64,000 bases of DNA from Heterohyrax brucei (lineage: Eukaryota > Chordata > Mammalia > Hyracoidea > Procaviidae), in contig CM053140.1 in the NCBI GenBank assembly GCA_028571685.1, positions 148,723,701 to 148,787,700 on the forward strand, given 5' to 3'. Shown one piece after another: positions 24,454-36,578 of this stretch. The translations under genes and the position numbers were made by a program. The notes under the pieces are model-generated. The model made no database searches. It saw only the letters and a list, made by a program, of their open reading frames with translations, and had not been told where the DNA came from. Position 1 is the stretch's first letter, and each line of letters opens with the position of its first letter.

Positions 24454-24722
24454 ATTGTTAAGTGTTGTTGAGTCGACTCCGACTCACAGCGACCTTGTGA
24501 ACAACAGAACGAAACGCTACCGGGTCTTGTGCCATGTCCACAATTGTTTTTATGTTTAAGCTCATCGTTGCGGCCGCTGTGTCAATCCATTTCTTTGAGG
24601 GTCTTCCTCTTTTTCCCTGACCCTTCACTCTAGCAAGCCTGGGACTACTCCAGGGACTGATCCTTCCTAACAAAATGTCCATGGTATGCAAGAAGCAGTC
24701 TTGCCAACTTTGCTTTCTAGAA
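24454..24722 (-). mobile_element. RTE LINE 3' end
   Basis: Reverse RTE terminus: ttgagtcgactccgactcac, then the gtgtcaatccatttctttga block. Less diverged than most RTE copies here, and it contains an unmutated-looking GCGGCCGC near 24570. Confidence 0.87.
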
Positions 24723-26142
24723 TGGTTTAAAACCTGAAATACTCTGTATATAGAGTAACCTGGTAGGTAAAGTGGAAACAACATTGACTGTAGAAAATAA
24801 GTTTTATTTTTTAAATAGTATGATCAAGACGAAAAATTTTGCAAAATACATACTGAGTCCTTTACATATTTCTTGTGTGAACTAATTAATCAGTGGTATA
24901 TTGGCACATATTTCCCTCTGGTCTGTTAAATGTAAAAAAATATATTTTGATTCGGTTAAAAGAAATAGGCAAGGAAGTCAGAAGCTAGGTCATGCTGGGT
25001 AGATATTAAGTAATGTCAGATGTCTGAATTTATATGTTCTATATGGAAGCAATGTGGGTGTAATAGTACATAATAATAGATCTCTCAACTTTTATATTTC
25101 ATAGTTTATATGGAATTTGCTGCAAACCATAGTAATTCTGTGGAGAAGGTGTTGTGCTCTTAAATCATATAAGATTTTCATTGCCTGCCTTGGCTAATGT
25201 TTCTTTTGCTCTCAAAACACCATCAGCTTAAGAACAAGAAATCTGTACATTTATGCAACTGTTGAAATCAAGCATGGTTTCAGCTAAGAGCCATATAATC
25301 TTCTTTATTTCAGAATAATTCCTTAGGTAACTGTAATTTAAATAAGTAAAATATGCAAAGAAAATCATTAAAAGGAAGTGTCTTATGGAATTGTAATTAA
25401 ATGGATTGGCTGTGTGGAATACATTAAGAGCAGAGAAAATTAAAATCAGTGTAACACAGTGGAAACAGAGCAGAATACAAACCATGCAATCAAAAAGGTA
25501 AATACCCTTGACACTTTTGTTATATTAATAAACATGTATTTATTTTTCCCCAAATGATTTGCCCTTGGAACATTTGAGTACAAGGAGGGTGACTAGCTAC
25601 CTTGATCACAATCTAACCAATTAAAAGTAGATTGAAGAAGATTGCATGTTTTAAGAAACCTAACTAGACCAGTTTCCTCAGGGTACAGTGGCTATAGAGG
25701 TGGCAATACAGGAGCTCTGAGTTATTGCCCATGGTTCCTTTAGGCTGGAGATTGGTTAACTTTTACCACCGAAAGTTTCATTCTGTCTTCCACATTCTCA
25801 GTGAATGCCTAGCCTATACTGAGAACTGAGTTACGAGCAGGCAACAATGTTTGAAAGACACTTCTGCATCAACATACTTTTTGATAACATCACTTAGGGG
25901 CTGTGTTTTGTGTATACAAGCAAAGTGATTTAAGTTATTAGTCTATACAGCCCAGTATTTTATCTTTTGGACTAAACACAAAATATTCTTCATGGGAGTA
26001 TTTTTGGATTCATCATCATGGTGGAAATCTTAGCAATGAATTGCAATGTTTCCAACTATTATTAAGAGATACTAAAACTGTAAGTTACCCTAAACCCTTT
26101 GCACAACACAGTAAATCGTGACTACTATATTGATTGGACATC
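24723..26142. other. Unassigned AT-rich sequence
   Basis: No mobile element or gene that I can support on either strand. Confidence 0.45.
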
Positions 26143-26247
26143 CTGGTGGTGTAGTAGTTAAGAGCTATGGTAAATGTATAGAGCAGTTCTACTCTGTTCT
26201 ATATGGTCACTATGAGTCAAAATCAACTTGACAGTGATGGTTATAAT
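26143..26247 (+). repeat. AfroSINE, internally deleted
   Basis: Head catcctggtggtgtagtagt joins directly to gagcagttctactctgttct and the tail. About 50 bases of the middle are absent. Confidence 0.8.
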
Positions 26248-28224
26248 ACATTTTCTTTTTTGTTATATTGATTATTATAAGTCACTTTATTAAATAAATC
26301 AGTGAGCATACAGTAAGTTTTTGTCTTGTCTTCCAAGAAGATTGTTAGAAAAAGGTTCAAATGTAGTGTCTTACTCTGGCTTATTGAATTCTGGAATTAA
26401 TTTTCAAGTCTATACCATCCTTTTCTTTCTACATCATTAATTCATATATAACCTCATGTAAAAGAAACTTGTCATAACATTAATTGGCATGATTATAATT
26501 GATATTCTATTGCATTATATAGAATATGATATAGCATTCTGAAATCATATGATCCGAGGCATATCAAAATATTAACTATCATGGCAACCAATTTCAACTT
26601 CACTATGTGAAAAAACAGGAATCCAGGTAGTGTAGAATCATACTTGGGCAAAGAAATTCTTCTAGTTCTAATAGTATCAAACCTACAAATTGTATTCATT
26701 AGAAAATATTTATATATATACACAATTACATGACTCATCACTTCTTATTATGCATCCAGAATCATAAAACACCTAGTTCTAGTAATCAAGAACACTAACA
26801 ATGGTCCTTAAAATGTTCCTTTAAAGTTGTTAACTGAGCTTTCCATGAAAAATACTCTTATTGTGTGAAGTTTTATAATTTTACATTGAAAGGAAAAAAG
26901 CTATCTCCAATGAAGTGCAGGATACAACAGAGTAATATGATCATGACATCAGAACATAATGGGTCAAAACTTGACTACATTTCAAATTCATAATTTTAGA
27001 TTTCACTATGTTATTTGTCACAGTAAAATAGCCAATCATGAGTCTTTTTATTAAGTATGTCCATCTAGTGCCTTAAAAGAATGCCAGAGACTCTAGCAAG
27101 AGTGAAAATTGCAATGATTATGAAAAAACTCAATTTATAGCTAAATGATAGCTGACAGTCAACATCAATATTGTGGTACTTCTATTAAAGTCATGCTGCC
27201 TCAAAATGTGTAAAGCTACTTTAACATTTATTGTTGATGCCAGATTGAGTATTTCAGTTTTAAAATACTGTGGAGAGTGCCTGAGAAGAACTAAGAAATA
27301 TTCAATGAAATAGGCCTAGGACCCACATAGTAATACCTGTCCTAAAAGGAAAAGGTCAGGATTATCTCTTTTCAGTATCGTTAAAAACTCCCCTCTCATT
27401 AAGTTAATTTTCTTTCTTAAAATGTTCCCAGTACTGCTAGAGTAATTGACCTTTCAGATTTATGAGTGTTTTTTTCTTTTATGTGACTGTTGTCTTAAAA
27501 GACGAAGCACCTTGTTCAGTTGCCAGGTAACTCTGCCATTCTCCTTTCGGTACTCCACTAATCCAGCACATTAAATTATTTTTAATTAAATAATCATGTT
27601 ATCATGAATCTCTTCTTTACGAAGTAAAGAAAATGTTTCTGATAGATTCTAAAATATAGTTAAAGTAAAGAAAGTGTTTCTGATAGATTCTAAAATACAG
27701 TTAGGAGAAAGTATACAGGTAGTAGGTACTGCAGAAATGGTTTCTAACAATCTAGAACAAAGAAAATAGAAAGGAAGAATGAGCCACTCTCTTAGTTTAG
27801 AAGCACTGCCTCTAATTTCTAGAGAGTCTGCACAAACCATGGTCTGTTACTAATGACTGCAGATGTAATGACACTGGGTTCAGTCCAAGACTATTTAAAA
27901 ATAGAATTTCAATTTCAGAGAGGAATAAAATATATTCTTTAATTTAAATTTGGAGTGATATTATTCCCTGGTTTAAAGGCAAATGAGACCAGATCAAATC
28001 AAATCAAAACAAAAAAATCTTTGCCTGAGAGATCAGTAATCTGTAAGACAACATTCACTGCTATAAATTTGCCACTGACAAAGTTTAGAATAAAAAAATG
28101 TATACAGGCTTGGGTTCATGAAGTGGAAAATTTGTTCTAGGTAAAGTTTTGGGAAAAAAAAATAATGAATAGTTTGGGGAAAAATCCTCTTCTGAGAGAA
28201 AATTAAAATGTAATAAAAGTAGAA
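26248..28224. other. Unassigned AT-rich sequence
   Basis: No element recognised apart from the short tandem duplication at 27621-27705. Open frames here are short and featureless. Confidence 0.45.
27621..27705. repeat. 41-bp tandem duplication
   Basis: Two units with period 41: agtaaagaaaatgtttctga and agtaaagaaagtgtttctga begin 41 bases apart. Each continues through gatagattctaaaata with few differences. Confidence 0.85.
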
Positions 28225-28564
28225 TGTTTCCACTTGTTAATGCTTTTCAGAAGCAGACTACTAGGTCCTTCTTCCTAGTTTGACTTAGCCTGTAAGCTAA
28301 ACTGAAACCTGTCTACCATGAGTGACCTTGCTGGTATCTGAGTACAGGTGGCATAGCTTCCAGTATCAGAGCAACACACAGACCCCCATAGTACAACCAA
28401 CTGACAGACAAAAAATCAAAAGATGTATTGCACTGGTAAAATCTGCTACCAAAGACCTACTTAAAGTGTTGAAAAGTAAAAATGTTTCCTTAAAGACTAA
28501 GGTGTGCCTGACCCAAGCCATGATATGTACAGTCTCATTATATGCATGTGAAAGCTGGACAGCA

Positions 28565-29395
28565 GGTGTTACTTAATTAAGATCTGTGCCCTGAAGCAGT
28601 CCAACTAATGAAATATATTCCAACTCAGAAAGAGGAAGGTTTATTAGGAAGCATGATACCATATGGAAACCCTGGTGCCATAGTGGTTAAGTGTTGCAAC
28701 TGGTACCTAAAAGGTGAGCTGTTCAAACCCACCAGATGTTCCTTGGAAACTATGGGGAAGTTCTACTCTATCTGTAGGGTCCATATGATTCAAAGTAGAC
28801 TCAACAGCAGGGTTTGGTTTTTGGGTTTGTATGGTACTACCAGAGATTCGACAGCAATGCACGCTATCTTCCATGGAGTCTCAAAAGATAGTTTTTACAT
28901 CAGAGTTTATATATCATCTTGGCATTGATCACTTCATGTTTTAAGCATGTAGCTCACAGATAGTTGTAAACATCACAAAATAACCACAAGAAACTGTTTA
29001 TTAAACTACAAGTATGTGTGTCAGACACTTGGACTCTAATCTGTATGTTCATAAGAGGCAAAGACAAGACTTATATAACAACTCCTCAGGTAGTGGGACT
29101 AGCCTGTTGAGTACACTCTGACTGAGATAAGGAGCAAGAAAGACATTTTTGCATACAAAACATGCCAGGCAGCCTTCCTAGCTGCTGTCTCATAGGCTGA
29201 AGGCCAGAGAGGAGGTAGACCAAGTCCACAGTAGCTGAGAGGGCTCTGCGGCCCTTTGAAAAGAGGACATTGTAGCTGCTACAATAAAAACAATTACAAA
29301 TTATTTAGAGTATCATTACAGTGTTAGTTATGTCCAGGTGTCAATTATCCATTTTGTAAAGGAAGACAAAAAAATGTACCTTATTTTAAGGTTAC
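28565..29395. mobile_element. Unidentified insertion inside RTE, about 830 bp
   Basis: Separates RTE sequence that should be contiguous (gaaagctggac on the left; the gagtaatgaacacataagaa block on the right). It contains an AfroSINE at 28668-28820. The rest (28830-29395) matches nothing I know. The ends read tgttac and gttaca, which is LTR-like, but I see no clear target duplication. Confidence 0.5.
28668..28820 (+). repeat. AfroSINE
   Basis: Full copy (ggaaaccctggtgccatagt; tccttggaaactatggggaa) with a T/G-rich tail. Confidence 0.88.
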
Positions 29396-29933
29396 ATGAG
29401 TAATGAACACATAAGAAGAACTGATGTCTTTGAATTGTCATATTGGAGAAGAATATTGAATATACTGTGGACTGCCAAAAGAACAAACAGATCTGTTCCA
29501 GGAGAAGTACAACTAGAGCGCTCCTTGAAAGCATAGATTCAAAGACTACGTCTTACATACTTTGGGCATGTTGTCAGGAAGGATCAGTCCCCAGAGAAGG
29601 ACATCATCCTTGGTAGAGTGGACAGTCAGCAAAAAAGAGAAAGACTCTCAATGAGATGAATTGACATGGTGGCTGCAACATGGGCTTACACATAACAGTG
29701 TTTGTGGGCATGGAACAAGATCGGGCAGGGTTTTTTATTTTTTTGCTGTGCATAGTGTCATTATGAGTTGGAACCAACTCAGTGACTCCTAACAGCAACA
29801 AGAGAAGCAGGATAGGAGAAAACAAAAGAAAATGCTACCGATTTGTCAACAAAAACCCTAACATATTAGAACATATTAACAGATTTTGCAATTGTCTTAA
29901 GTATTGAAATAATTATGAGTGTTAAAAAAAATT

Positions 29934-31546
29934 GACACTGACTACTTTCACTCGGCATAATGTCCTCCAGCTGAAACTAGGTTAAGAGATGTTTCCTGCT
30001 ATCATCCTTGTTCTTTATCATTGCATAGTGTTCCATTGAGTATGTATACTATAGTATACCTATCCATTCCTCTGTTGTTGGGCAGCTGGGTTTATTCCAT
30101 CTTTTTGCTATTGTGGACTGTGCTGCGATGAACATTCGTGTGCATGTCTCAGTTGGTGTGAATGCCCTTGATTCTGAAGGATATATTCTAAGCAGTGGAA
30201 CTACTGGGTCAAATGGGATAGCTATACCCATTATTTTAAGGTAGCGCCAGATTGCTTTTCAAAGAGGTTGCACCATTTTGCAATCTCACCAACAGTGTAG
30301 GAGAGTTCCAAGGTCTCCATAGCCTCTCCAGCATTTGTTGTTTTATGTCTTTTGGATCATGACCAACCTTGTTGGGATGAGATGGTATCTCATTGTCATT
30401 TTGATTTGAATTTCTTTAACAGCTGATGATCGTGAGCATGCCCACCTGGATCTCCTCTTTAGAGAAGTGTTTGTCCATCTCCTTTGCCCACTGCTTAATT
30501 GGATGATTTATCTTTTATATGAGACCCCTACAATAAAAACTTTAAAACGGACTCATGCATAGAAGAAAAGATTCTTTGATGGTTGCAAGGGTGGGGAGGG
30601 AAGGAGGCTGGGGGGGTACAGTTTAGATTAGATAGTTAGTAGAAATTTGGTTGGGTGAAATCAATGATAGCACACATTAGAAAGAAGATCAATAATAACT
30701 GGACTTCAATACAATTTCAGTACTCCTCCCATCTTAACCCAATATTGCAAGGACAGAGTAGCTGGGGCAGGGCACCTGGGACCCCTGCTGTCAGGAAAAA
30801 TCGAGGCCAATTGGCACAGCTAGCTTTATACTAAAGAGGACTCTCTGCAACTGTCTTCTGTAAGTGGCACCTGGGGTCTTAAAAGCTGCCACGCTGCCAT
30901 CTGAGGGTACAGAAAATTGTCCCAACTCAATAGGAACAGATGATCACCAAGGACAAGAACAACATGAGGAAAAGAAAATGCAGAAGACAGAGAGATCCAT
31001 GTGAGGGGATCTTTACATCGACTCCTGACCAGAAGAACCAGATGGTGCCTGGCCACCACCAGTGATAGCCACAAAGTGGAGCTCGCAAAGTTGAGTCTCA
31101 CTGGTAACAAGAGAATAAATAGGGGTGCAACCTGAGATCTCCAATAAAAGACTGCAAATGTTGGTCCAGGGGTCCTCGGAGTTCCCCTGGGAGCACAGCC
31201 CCTGGCCCAGATGCTGCCCCAGTCCACAAATCATAATGAAGGTCAACTTTTTGGACAGCAATGGATTGGACTTGGCGATGCAGAGTGACTATATCTTGTG
31301 GGAATTTTATGGTTCTATGCATCTATAGGATGTCATCCTGCTGAGCTCTTGCTAGAGAAAGAGGAGTGGGTGGAGAGGAGGGTATTGGAGACTGTTGGGA
31401 GGATATGACATGCATGGAGCAGAGAAGAGGGGTGTGCTGTCACCGAGCAGGGAGAGCAGTGGGAGCTGCATATAGGTGAGCATGTGAATTTCTATGGGAA
31501 TGTAAATTTTCATTCAATCATAATTAAAAGAGAGAGAGAAAAAAAG
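29934..31546 (+). mobile_element. L1 with inverted 5' part (twin-primed)
   Basis: 29934-30517 is the end of ORF2 in reverse. At about 30517, with a tat microhomology, it switches to plus-strand L1 starting at atgagacccctac and continues through the whole 3' UTR to an A/G-rich tail at 31546. In an intact L1 the two segments adjoin at positions 29934 and 30517, so the element is one insertion whose 5' piece is flipped. Coding remnants are short and broken. Confidence 0.88.
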
Positions 31547-31775
31547 TTCAAATGAAGCCAAACAAAAACAAGCAGAAGATAATGGACTTTAGTATCATAC
31601 TGAGAGCTGAGGCCACATGAGGACTATTTGGGGGAAGGTACATAGTTAATCTCATTATTAGTACAGATCAAAGATCTCAAATATAAAGAGGTTGTTTACT
31701 TGCAAATTTTCATCTAGTAGAGATGGAAATTATCTTTTTCTATAGTGTTTGGGATAACTCCAAATATTTTTGGAC
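31547..31775. other. Unassigned spacer
   Basis: Nothing recognised. Confidence 0.4.
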
Positions 31776-31922
31776 TGTTAGGTGCAATAGTTAAGTACTC
31801 TACTGCTAAACAAAAGATTGGCCATTGGAATCTACCAACCATTCTTTGGAAGCCCTATAGGGTGGTTCTGTTCATTCCTACAAGTTCACTATGAGTCAGA
31901 ATCAACCAAACAACAACAGGCT
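31776..31922 (+). repeat. AfroSINE
   Basis: Diverged full copy (attctttggaagccctatag; tatgagtcagaatcaacc), ending in aaacaacaaca, an RTE-type tail. Confidence 0.82.
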
Positions 31923-32631
31923 TGTTGGACCATGACTAGCTTTACACCTAACTCATTAATGCTTTATTTTCTCGTTGTCTACAAATATTCCAGTTTCTTA
32001 AACACTCTTTGAATTGATTACAACATCTTTTTGAATCCCTTGTTCATTAATGAGTTAGTTAAAATTTTTATAGGTGTTCATTTTAAATTTGTCTGAGAGT
32101 GAGAGTCATACTTGAAACTTACAGTTTAAACAAGTAAAGGCAAGATTCTTACAAGCCTAATTTCGCAACAGTTTGAATATGAAAGGAAGAGGGCAAGAAA
32201 GGACTAAGGGAGAAATGGAATGATAAAGATATTTTTCTCTTATAAAAGAATATTCTGAATAGGTGATTTGTAGTAGCCTATGCATTCTCATGTAACATCA
32301 TTTTCCAAACCCAGACTAATTTCATAAGGTTAATATGAAACAAAAGAAGAAAATAATCGAAAATTTAATAAAATAGGAAATGTTTAATTCAAGAAATATC
32401 AGTAGAAAGTGATTTTATATTCTTCCCAGAAGAGTTGTTTATGTTCCAAGAATTCTTTCAATAATAATTAAAATTTTATAGACGTTTACTTCTCCATGAA
32501 AGGAGTATCTAGAAATCAAAACAATTCTGGTAAGTAATTCATTATGCTCAAGAGTATTTGAACACGAACTGAATGTCAAACTTTTGAAATAGTACAATTT
32601 CTGTCTATAGGATGATAATCATTACTAATTT
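31923..32631. other. Unassigned AT-rich sequence
   Basis: No element or gene recognised. Confidence 0.4.
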
Positions 32632-32645
32632 AATGGCTAGGATTT

Positions 32646-33405
32646 CTTTTATTATTACTATGATTGAATGAAAATGTACATTCCCATATAAATTTGCATG
32701 CTGACCTATATGCAGCTTTCACTGCTCTCCCTGAACAGTGACAGCACACTCTTCCTCTCTGCTCGGAACATGTCCTATCCTTCAGTCTCCTATCTCTTCC
32801 TCTCAAACCCACTTCCGTTCCTCCAGTATGAGGTCAGCAGAATGACATCCTATAAATGCATAGAACCATAAAGTTCCCACACAATATGGTTCCTCTGAGT
32901 CACCAAGTCCAATCCATTGCTGTCTGAAAAGCTGACCTTCATTATGATTTGTGGACTGGGGCAGCATCAGGGCCAGGGGGCATACTCCCAGAGGAACTTC
33001 GAAGTCCCCGGACCATCAATTGTGGTCTTTTGTTGGATATCTCAGGGTGTACTCCTATTTATTCTCTTGTTGCCAGGGAGACTCAACTTCATGAGCTCGA
33101 TCGTGGTTATCACTGGTGGTGGCCAGGCACCATCTGGTTCTTCCGGTAACAAGTTGATGTAGACATCCACTCACGGGGGTCTCTTTGTCTTCTGGATTCT
33201 CTTTCTCCCACGTCATTATGGACCTTGGTGATCATCCGTTCCTGCTAAGTTGGGACCACTTTCTGTACCCTCAGGTGGCAGTTTGGCAGCTTTTAAGACC
33301 CCAGACGCCACTCATCAATGTGCGGTTCGGAGAATCCTCATTAGTAAAAAGCTAGTTCTGCCACTTGGCCTCGATTTCCCGTGACAGCACAGTCCCCGGC
33401 CCCCC
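32646..33405 (-). mobile_element. L1 3' UTR insertion, 5'-truncated
   Basis: 760 bp of L1 3' UTR in reverse, starting with a T-rich (poly-A complement) end. Flanked by a perfect 14-bp duplication, aatggctaggattt, at 32632-32645 and 33406-33419. Because the repeats are still identical this is among the younger events in the window. Confidence 0.92.
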
Positions 33406-33419
33406 AATGGCTAGGATTT

Positions 33420-34256
33420 TTAAAACACTCATAATATATTGAAATTAATGACTTTCCACATGATGCAGGTTGATTTCACTCCATATCTAATACATAAACC
33501 AATTTAATAGACTGCAAATATAATCAAAGGACAGATAGCCTCCTGTTGTCAAAGAGAAAATATTTTAGAGGTAGAAAATATGATTTAGAAAAAAAATTAA
33601 GTCTAAAAGAATCACAAATAATAGGTTTACATAAACAAAAAGATTTGAAAATACTTTGAAAAAGAGTATTTTTTATTTTAGGAGAAAATACAGCAATCAA
33701 TTTTCAAAGCTATTATTTCAGGGGAAATTCTGGAACATCTGTTTCTGACACAGTTTTCAACCAAATCAAAAGTGACAGAAGCCATAATCATTGGTACTTT
33801 GCTTGGTTGTTTGTTTACAGCTCATTTTCCACGAAGCAGAACAACTAAAATGAAGAGGTTTTTATTTTTCTTATTTTTTTTTGGCTCAATTAGAGATGTA
33901 TCTGGAAAGAAATGTTATTGCTGTAATTGCTATTCTAAGTATCTGTAACATTGACTGGACCAGTAACTTGAAAATAACCCTATGGTTTTTAGTCCAATAA
34001 ATTAAAGGATAAATTATTTTGGTTAGAGAAAAAAATACTGTGATGAAAGCTTCCCTGGTGACAGAAAATGCCCTAAAGGAGCATAATTATTTTTTTCCTC
34101 CAATATCTCTTTGCCCAAATTCTTGTATTCTTCCAAGTTCAGATCGTATACTGTTCTTTAAAGATTTCTCCCACTCCTTTCCCTCCAAAGTAGAATAGTA
34201 GGTGTTCAAATGATAGAATGCTATTAAGCTACCAAAAATAAATATGCTAGTACTAC
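33420..34256. other. Unassigned AT-rich sequence
   Basis: No named repeat or gene seen. Confidence 0.4.
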
Positions 34257-34266
34257 GAATGAATAT

Positions 34267-34301
34267 TGCCAAGCCAAGTGCCATCGAGTCCAACTCATGA
34301 T
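34267..34301 (-). repeat. Micro-insertion of SINE/RTE tail, 35 bp
   Basis: Reads tgccaagccaagtgccatcg and continues ten or so bases of SINE tail. A perfect 10-bp direct repeat, gaatgaatat, flanks it at 34257-34266 and 34302-34311. This is the cleanest example of the micro-insertions. Confidence 0.85.
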
Positions 34302-34464
34302 GAATGAATATAAGTAACTTTTAAATCATAACATGAATTAATAAAACAAACTTAACAATGAAAGCTGAATGATATTAACATTAGGAATCAATATTGCATT
34401 TGTTTACCCTGTTATGTAAAATCATTCTGTTGTTTATAGCAGAGGAATCAGCCCAAATGGACTA

Positions 34465-35262
34465 AACTCAAAGCTTAGAAGTATTCTAAATTAAACCTTA
34501 AGGAACACAGTAGTAGGGTCAGGGGTCTGAGGACCATAGTTTCAGGGGACATATAGGTCAGTTGACACAACAAAGCTTATTAAAATGTTTTACATCCTAC
34601 TTTGGTAAGTAGTGTGTCAGGTCTTAAAACCTAGCAAGCTGGCGTCTAAGAAGCAGTAATTCACCCCAACCCGCCTGGAGCAAAAGAGAAAGAAGAACAT
34701 CAAAGATACAAGGAGAGGGTGAGCCTGAGAGACAGTAAGGGTCCCATATACCGGAGACTATATTAACATGAGACCAGAAGAACTAGACAGTGCCCAGCCA
34801 CCAACAAAACTGTCCTTACAGGGAACTCAGCATAGAGTCCCCAGTGGAGCAGGAGAAATGTAAGGTGCAGAATTTAAACTCTAGTTAAAAGACCAGACTT
34901 GCTGACCCGACAGAATGGCAGAATGGAGAGCTGTTTGAAGATGTGGCCCCTGGACTCTCTGTTAGCCTAGAACTGAAACCATACCTGAAAACAATTGAAC
35001 TGGTATATACAAAACATAAAATGGTACTGGTGAAGACTGTACTTCTTGGTTCAGTAGACACAGGTGTCTATCCGCATATCTGCTATCTGGAGGCAAGATG
35101 AGAAGACAGAGTGGGACAGGAGCTGTTTAAATGGACACAGAAAATACGGGGTAGAGGGGAGGAGTGTGTTGTCACAGTAGAGAGAGCAGTTAAGGTTACA
35201 TGGCAAAGTATGTGTTCGTTTTTATATGGAAATCTGACTGGAATTGTAAACTTTCACTTAAT
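34465..35262 (+). mobile_element. L1 3' UTR, older subfamily
   Basis: Plus-strand L1 3' UTR related to, but clearly diverged from, the others (aggtcttaaaacctagcaag; gaccagaagaactagacagt). Ends in tttcacttaatgaaaaaata. Confidence 0.75.
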
Positions 35263-35309
35263 GAAAAAATAATAACTGTTGTTTAAGGGTATAACACATA
35301 CAAGAAGTA

Positions 35310-36578
35310 TAAAAATATTTTTTAATTTTATTTTTATTAATTACAATAAAAGAATAAAATTTCCTAGACTCATCAATTATCTCATCTATGATGAACCCTC
35401 AGTCCCTCCCCAACTCATGTAGCCAGTGCAGTCATTTTGTTCTGTGGATAATTCTCTTTTTAAGTCCTTATAACAAGGATCTCATATTTGTGTGATCACA
35501 TTGTTTTTCTGATGCTGAACCAGCCTTGCATCCCTGATATGAATCTAGTTTGGTCATGATGCATTATTTTTCTCCTCATAAATGCTGGTGTCAGTTGCTC
35601 TATCCTCAGGGTCACTGAGTCTAACTTCTGTCTGTTCAATCCTACTTTTTTGGTTTTGGAATGAATTATCTAATTCTGTAATTCTGTTATTGATCTGATG
35701 TATTTCAGATCGTTGATGTTCCATCAGTTCAAATAGCTTACTGAATTTTTCATTTTGTTCTGTATTTTGTTTAATCTCTACAAGGGTTCTTTGTATAATT
35801 CTTTTGTATTTGACCGCTGATAGATTCAGAAAGGCTTCTTCATTTGGGAAACTTTTTGAATCTTTAATTTGGGAGTTTTCTGGAGAATTTGAAGGCTGTT
35901 TCTTGAAATCATTAATTATGATCTGATGCCTGTGTGCCATCTAGACACTGTTTGATTTCTCTGGTATTAGAGCCTAGAGAATTGTTGGTCACCAGATGTC
36001 TAATACTCTAGCGATTTGCCCCAGGTGGACTCTCTGGGGTGGAAGTCTCTGCTTACTGGGTGGCAAAGACCCTGCCCTATTTAGGGAGAAACTGGGGGCT
36101 GTCAGCCAACTGCACAATGTGTGTCAGAGAAGGCTGGGTGGAAAAGATGCTGGACCTCTCAACAGACAGATCTCCAGACAAACACATATGCCACTGAGCC
36201 TTAAAAGTAAACTTCACTTATATGTGGAGAGCTGTCCAGATGTTGAACTAGGAGCTGTCCAACGTGCTGGCTGAAACAGGCTTTCAGGAGCAGCAGACTC
36301 CACCTTCCAGCTGATAATGAAAGTACATTACCGGTCATTAGCAGAAGCTGCAGTTCTCTGATACTGCAAAACAGCAGAAGCGGATGTCAGACAGCCGCTG
36401 GCTCGTTTTTGAGAGGAGAAGATTAGTCCAATACTAGTGCCTAGTCAAATATTCTAGGTCCTAGAGCTCCCCAAATGTTCAGTGCTCCATACAAATATCA
36501 CTCCAGGCCTTACTGCTCAGAGGGAAATGATGAGACTTGTGCCTAGTCCATCATTTTTTAACAGTCTCCCCCTTGCTT
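35310..36578 (-). mobile_element. L1 with several internal deletions
   Basis: In element order (minus strand): 5' UTR (36578-35945), ORF1 N-terminal half (35940-35566), a short piece of the ORF2 polymerase region (about 35565-35505), then the ORF2 end and start of the 3' UTR (35495-35310). Most of ORF1, the endonuclease and the polymerase core are gone. Confidence 0.7.
35554..35940 (-). pseudogene. L1 ORF1 N-terminal half (coiled coil)
   Basis: Open for 128 codons from ATG at 35940. The N-terminus is followed by a long heptad-rich stretch (EKFSKLFELMEHQRSEIHQI and onward) typical of the ORF1p trimerisation coiled coil. It then breaks off into unrelated L1 sequence at the deletion junction, so the RNA-binding domain is absent and a functional chaperone is not possible. 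Confidence 0.75.

Larger units (their letters stand above)
28225..29800 (+). mobile_element. RTE LINE with inverted 5' end (twin-primed), interrupted
   Basis: 28225-28411 is the RTE 5' leader in reverse, running from internal sequence to the extreme 5' terminus (ccaactgacagac). At 28411 it switches to the plus strand in the late reverse-transcriptase/3' region (aaatcaaaagatgtattgc), then runs to gaaagctggac near 28561. RTE sequence resumes at about 29396 and reaches the 3' end near 29800 (ctaacagcaacaag). The reverse-then-forward order, with the 5' terminus at the switch point, is what twin priming predicts. Confidence 0.8.

Noticed and set aside
24565..24580. GCGGCCGC site as a cloning artefact
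   Set aside because: It lies within a collinear RTE 3' end where the consensus already has similar G+C-rich text. No vector sequence is visible.
30826..31322. Several overlapping frames of 67-133 codons
   Set aside because: They lie in the L1 3' UTR, which is rather G+C-rich and open in several frames by chance. The same frames recur in the other 3' UTR copies at 11204 and 32917.
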